From assembly GCA_016342285.1 (NCBI GenBank), contig JAEINQ010000039.1:1-64000 (forward strand): a stretch of 64,000 nt of DNA, read 5' to 3'. Within the stretch, counting starts at the first letter, position 1, and each line of letters starts with the position of its first letter. Under the pieces are notes generated by a model. That model saw only the letters and a program-made list of their open reading frames with translations, ran no database searches and was not told the DNA's origin. Source of the DNA: Desulfobacterales bacterium. Its GTDB lineage: Bacteria; Desulfobacterota; Desulfobacteria; Desulfobacterales; JAEINQ01. This document shows positions 10,473 through 19,118 of the stretch, one piece after another. The position numbers and the translations under genes are program-made.

Positions 10473-10622
10473 GGTAATTGAGTTCTCAATGTTAAGCGTT
10501 AAAGTTGATACGTTCGTAAAAAAACTTTTTTTGGCCGCGACCGGCCATATATCGGGAAAGGAAGCATGATCCACGATAACACGCTTCTTTAGAAGTCCGA
10601 GATCACCCATATGAACTGAACG

Positions 10623-10694
10623 ACCACGAAGAGCACGAAGGTCACAAAGTTAAAATATTAGATATTCTGTCTTCCTCTTCGTGTTCTTCGTGGT
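10623..10694. repeat. Palindromic intergenic element with 19-bp inverted arms
   Basis: ACCACGAAGAGCACGAAGG ... TCTTCGTGTTCTTCGTGGT. Confidence 0.85.
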
Positions 10695-10724
10695 GAAAAC
10701 CGACCTTTTCGGGGCCATGACGGT

Positions 10725-10985
10725 TTAACTCGTCGTTGCCTGGGAGACCGCCGGGCGGCAGTCAACCCACGGTCTCTGCCGTTTCATGTGGCAGTGGCGG
10801 ACCGGGCACCAGCGGACCGGGTCTTCCTTGGGGGCGGCCAATTGGCTGCCATTGGTTTCCCGGTGGCGATGGACCCATTCTTCCGCGGTCTGTCGGGATT
10901 CGGCGAATCCGGCGCTGTAGACGGTCCGGCCGATGCAGTGCACATAACCGTAGATCAGTTCGTAGGTGTCGGGCGTCTTTGCCAT
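10725..10985 (-). CDS. Hypothetical protein, 86 aa
   Basis: Intact ORF between regulator and transporter genes; no domain recognised. Confidence 0.4.
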   Translation of the reverse strand: MAKTPDTYELIYGYVHCIGRTVYSAGFAESRQTAEEWVHRHRETNGSQLAAPKEDPVRWCPVRHCHMKRQRPWVDCRPAVSQATTS

Positions 10986-11030
10986 ATCTAAGCCAGCTCG
11001 GATTTTAGTTTGCGCGCCATGCCGCGGCTG

Positions 11031-11972
11031 TCAGGGCCGGCAGGCCGCGGCGTCGGCTTCCTGGCCTTCGGGAAGCGGGCGGCGGGTGAAGATAAACGCC
11101 GTGGTCAGCCCGGCGATGATGTGCCAGACCCCCCACCAGGCGACCAGGATGGCCATGCCGCCCAGACCGTCGAAAAAGTTAAATACCAGGACCAGCCCCA
11201 GGGCCGAATTTTGAATCCCGACTTCGATGCAGGTGGCCCGGGCGTCACGCTCGTCGAGTTTTGCCAGACGGCCGGACCAATACCCCAGGTTCAGGGCCAG
11301 GGCGTTGTGGACGAAGACCGCAAACATCACCATCCCCACGTAGCTGATAAAGTTCTTCCAGTTGGCGGCCAATGCGCCACAGACGATCAGAATGAAAAAG
11401 ACCAGTGAAAAGATCTTGAACGGTTTTCGAACCCGATCCGCCAGGAGCGGAAAGAATTTTCGTAAAAGCTGTCCGACAATCAACGGAATTCCCAAAATCA
11501 CAAAGACCGTGATGAAAACATCCACCGGACTCAGGCTCACCCGGCGCAAGATCTCCGCGGTTTCGGGGTTGAGTCCGCCCCACAGGGCAAGGTTTAAGGG
11601 GGTCATGAAGATGGCCGCGACGGTTGAGATGGCGGTCATGCTGATGGACACCGCGCAGTTGCCCTTGGCCAGGTAGGTCATGATGTTGGAGAGGTTGCCG
11701 CCGGGGCAGGAGGCCACCAGGATCATGCCCAGGGCCATGGACGGATGGGGACGAAGGATCAATGTGAGCAGGAAGGTGAAGGCCGGCAGCAGGATGAACT
11801 GGGCCAGCAGTCCGATGCCCGGCGCCTTGGGCGAGACCAGAATCCGCTTGAAGTCATCGAGCTTGAGATCCATGGAAACACCGAGCATCATCAGGCCGAT
11901 GGCGGCGTTGATCACCATGAGCCCCTGGGGATTGAAGTTGAGTCTGACCTGATCAATGGTGACTGGATCCAC
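11031..11972 (-). CDS. Bile acid:sodium symporter (BASS) family transporter
   Basis: LGMILVASCPGGNLSNIMTYLAKGNCAVSISMTAISTVAAIFMTPL and VGIQNSALG motifs. Confidence 0.9.
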   Translation of the reverse strand: MDPVTIDQVRLNFNPQGLMVINAAIGLMMLGVSMDLKLDDFKRILVSPKAPGIGLLAQFILLPAFTFLLTLILRPHPSMALGMILVASCPGGNLSNIMTYLAKGNCAVSISMTAISTVAAIFMTPLNLALWGGLNPETAEILRRVSLSPVDVFITVFVILGIPLIVGQLLRKFFPLLADRVRKPFKIFSLVFFILIVCGALAANWKNFISYVGMVMFAVFVHNALALNLGYWSGRLAKLDERDARATCIEVGIQNSALGLVLVFNFFDGLGGMAILVAWWGVWHIIAGLTTAFIFTRRPLPEGQEADAAACRP

Positions 11973-12011
11973 GGTTTTTTCCCCTTCATTGTCCTGTGGG
12001 CTAGGATTCTT

Positions 12012-12196
12012 TACGGATTCAAGGGTTCAAGCGATGGAAAACACGCCCGGGTCCGGTTTGTTTCACTAGACCCCTTGACCCCTGATCAACAAGGTTCAAC
12101 CGGATTCTATGATTCGAGGGTTCAAGGGTTGTGAAGCGTGTGGGGCCGGTTGTTTTTCACTTGACCCCCGGAATCCTTGAACCCTCGAACCCTTCT
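12012..12196. repeat. Intergenic repeat cluster with direct and inverted GATTC(A/G)AGGGTTCAAG units
   Basis: GATTCGAGGGTTCAAGGG at 12111 and its near-perfect inverse CCTTGAACCCTCGAACCC near 12175; direct copy near 12016. Confidence 0.75.
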
Positions 12197-13891
12197 CTAT
12201 GCTTTATACGCCCCCACGTTGGCCAGGGCCATGGAGCCCGGACTGACCGTGGTGGGGTCGGTCATGACGTTGATGCAACAGGTCTTTCCCGAAGCAAAGG
12301 CCGCTTCCAGGGCCGGGCGAATCTCTTGGGGGTTTTCCACCAGAAATCCCTTGCCGCCAATGGCTTCCACCATTTTGTGATAGTCGACCCGGCCGATGTA
12401 GGTGCCGGCCTCAATGGCATGGCCGATGCGAATTTCCTGGCTGTGACGGATCATGCCCCAGCCCAGGTCGTTGGAGATGACCACCACAATGGCCAGTCCC
12501 TTTCGAATGGCGTTTTCAAATTCCATGAAGTTGAACCCGACACTGCCGTCGCCGGTGATCAGCAGCACCCGATTATCCGGGTATCGGAGTTTGGCGGCAT
12601 TGGCATAGGGGAGCCCGACGGCCAGGGACCCGAAGATGCCGTAGTCCATGTAGCGGCCCGGGACCTTGGCCGTGCGGGTCATGCCCATCCAGGTCGTGGT
12701 GTCGCCGCCGTCGGCCACCACGATATCGTCTTCGCGATCCATAAAGTTGTTGACTTCCCGGGCCAGCCGCAGGGGATGGATGGGGGTGTTGTCGCTTTCC
12801 CAGTCCGCCCGGCTCGGTGCCTTGCCGTCAATGTCGGCCTGCTGCAGGGTTTTGATCCAGCCGGCGAACCGGCTCTTGAGCGGGCCGGTCAGCCCCTTGT
12901 CGGCGATCGTCTCGTTGCAGGTCGCCAGGAAACCCTTCAGGTCGCTGACCACCGGCAAGTCGATGCGGCGGTTGCGTCCGAGTTCTTCGGGTTTGATGTC
13001 TACCTGAACCATCTTTGCTGCCGGGTTAAAAACGTCTCCGAACATGTAGTACAGACAGATCCGGGTGCCCAGGACGATGATCAGATCGGTTTCGATATAG
13101 GCGGCGAAGGCCGCCCCGGGTCGAATGGCCAGTGCGCCTTCAAAGCAGAGCGGATGGGTGTCGGCAATGGTGCCCCGGCCCGATAGCGAGGTGAAGATCG
13201 GCATACCGGAGCCTTCGATGAACTCGACCAGTTCGGTTTCAGCATGGGCCTGCCAGATGCCGGTGCCGGCGATGACCACCGGCTTTTCGGCCTGGCCGAT
13301 CATTTCCAGCATGGCGGCTGCGCCAGCCGTATCCGTCGGTCGAGACGCCACCACCGTTTCGATGATTTTGACCGCGGCGCGATCCACGGACGTGTTGAGC
13401 ACGTCTACGGGGAACTCCAGGTAGACCGGTCCGGGGCGGCCGCTGGTCGCGGTGCGAAAGGCCATGTCCACATATTCGGGGATCCGTTCGACTTTCTGGC
13501 AGACGAAGGTCTTCTTGACCATGGGGGCGATGACCGGTTCCTGGGCCATGTCCTGGAGGTCGAGCTTTTCCTTGTGATCCAATCCGACACAACCGCTGAT
13601 GAGCACCAGGGGCGTGTTGGAGAAAAAGGCGCTGGCCACGCCGGTCAGGGCGTTGGTGAACCCCGGACCGGCGGTGACCATGGCCACACCGGGTTTTCGG
13701 GTCATTTTTCCCCAGGCCTCGGCCATGAATAAGGCGGCCTGTTCGTGACGGGTGTCGAAGAGGGTGACGGACGTATTTTCCAGATGCTGGTAAATGGGGG
13801 TGATGTGTCCGCCGCTGAGGGTGAAGATGTATTCAATGTTCTTTTTGATGAGGGCTTCGGCAACGAGCTGCCCGCCGGTGATTGTTTCCAT
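12197..13891 (-). CDS. Thiamine-pyrophosphate enzyme (acetolactate synthase / oxalyl-CoA decarboxylase-like)
   Basis: TLSGGHITPIYQHLEN...DTRHEQAALFMAEAWG...GPGFTNALTGVASA...GDGSVGFNFMEFENAIRKGL. Confidence 0.9.
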   Translation of the reverse strand: METITGGQLVAEALIKKNIEYIFTLSGGHITPIYQHLENTSVTLFDTRHEQAALFMAEAWGKMTRKPGVAMVTAGPGFTNALTGVASAFFSNTPLVLISGCVGLDHKEKLDLQDMAQEPVIAPMVKKTFVCQKVERIPEYVDMAFRTATSGRPGPVYLEFPVDVLNTSVDRAAVKIIETVVASRPTDTAGAAAMLEMIGQAEKPVVIAGTGIWQAHAETELVEFIEGSGMPIFTSLSGRGTIADTHPLCFEGALAIRPGAAFAAYIETDLIIVLGTRICLYYMFGDVFNPAAKMVQVDIKPEELGRNRRIDLPVVSDLKGFLATCNETIADKGLTGPLKSRFAGWIKTLQQADIDGKAPSRADWESDNTPIHPLRLAREVNNFMDREDDIVVADGGDTTTWMGMTRTAKVPGRYMDYGIFGSLAVGLPYANAAKLRYPDNRVLLITGDGSVGFNFMEFENAIRKGLAIVVVISNDLGWGMIRHSQEIRIGHAIEAGTYIGRVDYHKMVEAIGGKGFLVENPQEIRPALEAAFASGKTCCINVMTDPTTVSPGSMALANVGAYKA

Positions 13892-13929
13892 TTGAAGTCT
13901 CCTTTTCTTAAAGCGGCGAAGCCGCGTTC

Positions 13930-13954
13930 CATAAATTCGCCCGAGGCGAATTTA
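13930..13954. repeat. Perfect 11-bp hairpin overlapping the stop codon of the SDR gene
   Basis: ATAAATTCGCC-cga-GGCGAATTTAT. Confidence 0.75.
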
Positions 13955-14788
13955 TAATTCCATGAGTTGTCCGCCGGTGATGTTGATGGCCTGGCCGGTG
14001 ATGTAGCCGGACCGGGAGGATGCTAAAAATGCTACCAGATCGCCGACTTCTTCGGGCTTGCCGATTCGGTTTAAGGGGATGGTCTTGCACATTTCCCGCT
14101 CCCGTTCTTCAACGGAGGAGCCGAAGAACTGGGCCTCCAGGCCAAAGCGCCATTTTTCCAGATCCGTGGCGATCTGGCCCGGGCAGATGGCATTGACCCG
14201 GATGCCGTTGCCGGACAGTTCCAGGGCCATGACCTTGGTGAGCATAATGACCCCGGCCTTGGCAACCGCGTAGGCGCCGTTAAAGAGTGGCGGTACCTTG
14301 CCGGCCCGGGAGGCCGTGTTGATGATGCTTCCGCCGCCGGCCATCATCATCGGCAAGACGGCCCGGGTGACCCGGAAAACGCCGTGGAGGTTCACGTCGA
14401 CGGTTTTCATCCAAGCCCCTTCGTCATAGGTATGCACGGCGTTGGGCACCCCGAAAGAGGCGCCGGCATTGTTGACCAGAATGTCAATCCGTTCGAATTT
14501 CAAGCGGACCCGGTCCACCATGGCGGCGATGCTGTCGGGACGCGTGACGTCGAGGTTGACGGCCAGGGTCGAGACACCGAAGGTTTCACGGAGTTCGGCG
14601 GCGATGGCGGCCATTTCATCCTCGGTGCCGGTCTCCACGGCAAGGTCCGTATCCCTGTTCGGCCCGAGATCGGCGATGATCACAGAGGCGCCTTCAGCCG
14701 CCAGTTTTCGGGCCACGGCGTAACCGATGCCCGAGCGTTTGCCCGACCCGGTGACCAGGGCGATTTTACCCGACAGGTCCTTTTCCAT
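13952..14788 (-). CDS. SDR family oxidoreductase
   Basis: ALVTGSGKRSGIGYAVARKLAAEGA...LVNNAGASFG...YAVAKAGV. Confidence 0.95.
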   Translation of the reverse strand: MEKDLSGKIALVTGSGKRSGIGYAVARKLAAEGASVIIADLGPNRDTDLAVETGTEDEMAAIAAELRETFGVSTLAVNLDVTRPDSIAAMVDRVRLKFERIDILVNNAGASFGVPNAVHTYDEGAWMKTVDVNLHGVFRVTRAVLPMMMAGGGSIINTASRAGKVPPLFNGAYAVAKAGVIMLTKVMALELSGNGIRVNAICPGQIATDLEKWRFGLEAQFFGSSVEEREREMCKTIPLNRIGKPEEVGDLVAFLASSRSGYITGQAINITGGQLMEL

Positions 14789-14964
14789 GTCTGCCTCCGA
14801 TCTGATGTTGCGTTGATGGATCTATCTGTGGATGACAGGTAGCGCAAAGTGTATCGAGCGACGCTCGATAAATAATGACTACTTTATTTCCGAGAGGTGG
14901 TCAATAGAAAATATGGAAGCGTTGCAAGCCTCTTTGGCGGCGGGAGACGTCTGGCTGCGGTCGG

Positions 14965-17900
14965 TTACGGGGCTTTGGTGGTCGGTGGGTTTTCGGCGAG
15001 GTGGGCGATGGCGGTCAGCACCCGGTCGAGTTCTGTCGTCACACGGGACAGGTTGGCGTTGATGGCCGTCAGGTCCGATTCGGCGCAGGCATTCTCCAGG
15101 GCATGGGCGGCCCGGTAAAGGTCGTTGGCCGAGACGTTGCCGGCGGCCCCTTTGAGGGAATGGGCCATCCGCCTGGCTCTCCCGTGATCCCGGCGATCGA
15201 GAAGGGCCAGGAAATCCTGGTTGAAATGGCGGTAGACCTCCCCGTATTCCTGAAGGATGCTTGCATACAGATCCCAGTCTCCGCCAAGGCGATCCAGGCC
15301 TTCGGCAAGATCAATTCCCTCCAGCACCATGGGGGCGCGGGGATCGTCGCAGGGCACGTCAGCCGGAACACCGTTGACGCCCCCGGGGCCGGACGCCAGC
15401 CGGGAGACGTTTCGTCGCAGGACGGCAAACAGTTCCTGGCGGTCGATGGGCTTGGGAACGTAGTCGTTCATGCCGGCCTCTATGCATTTCTCCCGGTCGC
15501 CGTCCATGGTCCGGGCGGTCATGGCGATGATGGGCAGTTCGGCCCGCGTTTTTTCCCGCCGCAGTTCCCGGGTCGCTTCGATGCCGGAGCGTTCGGGCAT
15601 CTGCACGTCCATGAGTACGGCATCATAGCGATATTTTGTGGCCATTTCCACGGCTTCGTGTCCGTTTTGGGCAATGTCGACATCGATACCGGCCAGGGAG
15701 AGGATTTCCGAAGCCACCCGCTGATTGACCGGATTGTCTTCGGCCAGCAGCACCCGTAACCCGGAAAACTCGTCCAGGCAGACCATGCCTGAGGAGGTCT
15801 CTGGTGGCGTTGAGGCCGAATAGCCGCAGACCAGCAGGATGGTTTCCAGCAGCACCGACCGCTTGATGGGTTTGACCAGGAAATAGGTGTTGCCGGCCTC
15901 CCTGGCCCGATGGATGTCATCGTCCTTGCCGCTGGCGCTGATGATGACCACTGGCGGCGGGTTTTCTCCCTGACCGATGATTTCGGAGGCGGAGATGCCG
16001 TCCATGCCCGGTAGCCCCACGTCCATGACCACCAACGCCAGGCGGTTGTTCCGGTCGGCGCCTTTGACCATGGCCAGGGCCGCTTCGGCGGAGGCCGCCG
16101 TTCTCGTGTTGAATCCGAATCGGTTCAGGTGGCGCTTTAAAATGCGTCGTGTGGTGGCATTGTCTTCCACCAGCAGCACGTCCCTTCCCCGTAGCGATTC
16201 GGGCAACCCCGGCATGTCTTCGGCCTTTTGGTCCCTGACCGTGTCGAAAGCGGCGGTGAAGTAAAAGGCGCTGCCGTTGCCGGGCCGGCTTTCGACCCAG
16301 AGGGTCCCCTCCAGCATGGCGATGATCTGCTTGCAGATTGCCAGCCCTAATCCCGTGCCGCCGTATTTTCGCGTAATGGAGCCGTCGGCCTGGGTAAAGG
16401 CATCAAAGAGTTTTTCCTGGACCTCTAGGGGAATGCCGATGCCGGTATCGCGCACACAAAAGAGCAGTTCCACCCTGTCCGGTTCGTATTGGCGGGTCTG
16501 GGCGGAAATGACCACTTCACCGGTTTGGGTGAACTTGACCGCGTTGGAGACCAGATTGACGATAACCTGTCGCAGCCGAAGCGGGTCTGAAATCAGCGTT
16601 GTCGGCACATCCGGGGCGATATCCACGATCAACTCAATCCGTTTATCCGCGGCATCGTCCACGAAGAGATCCACCGATTCCTCGACGACCCGCTGAAAGT
16701 CAAAGGGGATGCTTTCAACGTCGAGTTTTCCGGCCTCGATCTTGGAAAAATCAAGAATGTCGTTGATGAGACCCAGCAGGGCGTGGCTCGATGACCGCAC
16801 GATTTCCAGGTAGTCTCTTTGCTTGGCTGTCAGGTCGGTTTCCAGGGCCAGGTCGCACATGCCGATAATACCGTTCATGGGGGTTCGGATTTCGTGGCTC
16901 ATGTTTGCCAGAAAGTCGCTTTTGGCGATATTGGCCGTTTCGGCGTCCCGGGCCAGTTGATGGGCCCGTTCCGTTGTCTCTTCCAACTGCCGGGTGCGCT
17001 CGGTCACCCGTTGCTCCAGTTGCCGGTTGAGTTCTCTGATCCGGTCCTCGGCTTTTTTCCATTCGCTGATGTCGGTCACAACGGCAATGAGACAGTCTTC
17101 ATTTGCGTAGCGAAGGGGTTTGGCCGAAAAGAGGGTGTCTATGATCCGGCCTTGCCGGTTCTTGTACTGGACTTCAAAACGGTCGACTGCTCCTTTTTCC
17201 CGAAGGATGCCGATCAACCGGTCGCGATCGGACGGGTTGGCAAAGATTCCGATTTCATATGGTGTTTTCCCGATTACCGCATCTCTGGAGAAACCGGACA
17301 ACTGGCAGAAGGCGTCGTTGACCATGATGTACCGGCCGTCTGCGACCCGTGTCACGGTGATGGAATCCGGGGCGGTTTCCATCACGCGCCGATAAAGCGC
17401 TTCGCTTTCGCGCAGGGCCGTTTGGCTCCGCTCTCGCTCGGCGATGTCCCGGACGAGGAAGGCATTGGCCTTTTGCAGTTCGACGGTGCGATGCTGCACC
17501 CGCTGTTCAAGGATCTCGTTGATGCGGGCCATTTCGTGGCTGGTCTCACGGGCCTTGCAGCGCAGGGTGTTGTAAGTGTCGGCCAGCAGTTGAAATTCTT
17601 CGGCGGAGTTGAGAAAGACGTCCCGGTGTTCAGTGGCATCGGTCTCTTTCATGGCTGCGATCAGGGTTTCCAGGGGCGAGAGGATCAGGTGGCGAAACCG
17701 CACGCGAAAAAGCAGGGTCAGGACAGTGATGGTCAGGATGGTAAACAGGGCGGAAAAAATGCAGATGCCGACCTGGGTTTGCATGAGGGTGGCGTGGTTT
17801 CGGATCAGAATGGTGGCATAATGGGCGTCGCCGTCGCCGGGGATGGGAACCGGATCGTAGTAGAGGGTGCATGTGTTGCCGTTCATCGTGACGTCCTCGA

Positions 17901-18783
17901 CATAGCCACTCTTGCCGCCGAGCACATCGGTGGCGATACGGGAGACCTCCGGGTCCCAGTCCAGGGCCACAGGTTTGGTTTTATGGTACCCGGCCGCATC
18001 CTGGACAGGCTTGCCGCCTGCATCGGTCACCAGGACGTTTCGGGTCAGTTTGAGCAGGTTGTATTGTTCCCGGATTTTGTTCTGTTCCGGATGCGCGATG
18101 ATCACCCCCTGATTGTCAATGACGATGGCATAGAGGTCTTCGGAGGAAAGATATCGATACACCATCTGCTGGAGGCGATCAAAATTGATGTCGGTACCGA
18201 TGATGCCGATGAACCGGTCGTTTTGGCGGATGGGGTGAAAGGCCGACGCCACCGGTTTGTTGCCGGTCATGGAGTAATAGGATTTGGACATGAAGGGCCG
18301 GTATTGGGTGACCTGGGTCAAGCGCTTAAACCACCAGCGCTGCCCCCGTTGGCCCAGCGGCCCAAAACTGCGCGCCACCTGATTGCCCATGGCATCTTGA
18401 ACAAAGATCAGGTCGGTGAACCGGTAGTCGGTCTGCATGCGTACCAGCAGTGGATGACCGCTGTCCGGCCCCAGGGGTTTTTGCGTCCGGTAGTCGCGGG
18501 CGTAGGCTGCCTGCCGCCGTGTCCAATCCGGTTCGGCCAAGGCTACGGCCTCGACCATGGCAGGGTTGATGGAAAGCAGGTAGTTCAGGCTGAAGGCATG
18601 GTCGACAAAGCCCTTGACGCTGGAGGCCAGGCCCTTGTTGTGCAGCCGGTCCTTTTCGATGGCGTCCCGGGTGTAGCGGTGGAGCAGATAGCCGGTGATG
18701 GTCACCGAGGAGACCATCACCGATATCAAAACGGTCAGTATGATCAGGCCGTCGAACTGAGACGCAATTTTTTTTTTCTTCAT
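14965..18783 (-). CDS. Hybrid sensor histidine kinase (Cache, PAS, HisKA/HATPase, REC, REC, HPt)
   Basis: FLANMSHEIRTPMNGIIGM; KYGGTGLGLAICKQI; two REC domains (VVMDVGLPGMDG, VLMDVQMPERSG); HPt AHSLKGAAGNV. Confidence 0.95.
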   Translation of the reverse strand: MKKKKIASQFDGLIILTVLISVMVSSVTITGYLLHRYTRDAIEKDRLHNKGLASSVKGFVDHAFSLNYLLSINPAMVEAVALAEPDWTRRQAAYARDYRTQKPLGPDSGHPLLVRMQTDYRFTDLIFVQDAMGNQVARSFGPLGQRGQRWWFKRLTQVTQYRPFMSKSYYSMTGNKPVASAFHPIRQNDRFIGIIGTDINFDRLQQMVYRYLSSEDLYAIVIDNQGVIIAHPEQNKIREQYNLLKLTRNVLVTDAGGKPVQDAAGYHKTKPVALDWDPEVSRIATDVLGGKSGYVEDVTMNGNTCTLYYDPVPIPGDGDAHYATILIRNHATLMQTQVGICIFSALFTILTITVLTLLFRVRFRHLILSPLETLIAAMKETDATEHRDVFLNSAEEFQLLADTYNTLRCKARETSHEMARINEILEQRVQHRTVELQKANAFLVRDIAERERSQTALRESEALYRRVMETAPDSITVTRVADGRYIMVNDAFCQLSGFSRDAVIGKTPYEIGIFANPSDRDRLIGILREKGAVDRFEVQYKNRQGRIIDTLFSAKPLRYANEDCLIAVVTDISEWKKAEDRIRELNRQLEQRVTERTRQLEETTERAHQLARDAETANIAKSDFLANMSHEIRTPMNGIIGMCDLALETDLTAKQRDYLEIVRSSSHALLGLINDILDFSKIEAGKLDVESIPFDFQRVVEESVDLFVDDAADKRIELIVDIAPDVPTTLISDPLRLRQVIVNLVSNAVKFTQTGEVVISAQTRQYEPDRVELLFCVRDTGIGIPLEVQEKLFDAFTQADGSITRKYGGTGLGLAICKQIIAMLEGTLWVESRPGNGSAFYFTAAFDTVRDQKAEDMPGLPESLRGRDVLLVEDNATTRRILKRHLNRFGFNTRTAASAEAALAMVKGADRNNRLALVVMDVGLPGMDGISASEIIGQGENPPPVVIISASGKDDDIHRAREAGNTYFLVKPIKRSVLLETILLVCGYSASTPPETSSGMVCLDEFSGLRVLLAEDNPVNQRVASEILSLAGIDVDIAQNGHEAVEMATKYRYDAVLMDVQMPERSGIEATRELRREKTRAELPIIAMTARTMDGDREKCIEAGMNDYVPKPIDRQELFAVLRRNVSRLASGPGGVNGVPADVPCDDPRAPMVLEGIDLAEGLDRLGGDWDLYASILQEYGEVYRHFNQDFLALLDRRDHGRARRMAHSLKGAAGNVSANDLYRAAHALENACAESDLTAINANLSRVTTELDRVLTAIAHLAENPPTTKAP

Positions 18784-18841
18784 GCGGACCTTTGCTGCCC
18801 CGGGGAGAGATTCAGGCCTAACTTGAGCGTTTCCAATCCGG

Positions 18842-19096
18842 TCAGGATTTTTTCGACTGGATCTGCTGGCGCAGCATCTGCTTGAGTCCTGTCAGGGTTC
18901 CTTTCCACACGGCATCTTCACCGGCCATGAGGGCGACGATGACGTCCTTTTCCACACTGACCTCAATCACGATTTCTTCGTCACCGACGGAAAAGACGGC
19001 CTCGGCCCATCTTTCGGCCGGCAGGCCGGTGGTTTCACAGTCAAAGTCGGTTCGCAATTCGCCGGTCATGCGGATGTCGTCCATAATTTTCCTCAT
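18842..19096 (-). CDS. Hypothetical small acidic protein
   Basis: Intact 84-aa ORF next to the gcvT-SHMT fusion. Confidence 0.5.
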   Translation of the reverse strand: MRKIMDDIRMTGELRTDFDCETTGLPAERWAEAVFSVGDEEIVIEVSVEKDVIVALMAGEDAVWKGTLTGLKQMLRQQIQSKKS

Positions 19097-19118
19097 CGTG
19101 GATTCTTTACCACGGTTT

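Noticed and set aside
16819-18885. 688-aa plus-strand ORF opposite the hybrid kinase
   Set aside because: Entirely antisense to a kinase with canonical HisKA/REC/HPt motifs; composition is typical of a shadow ORF.
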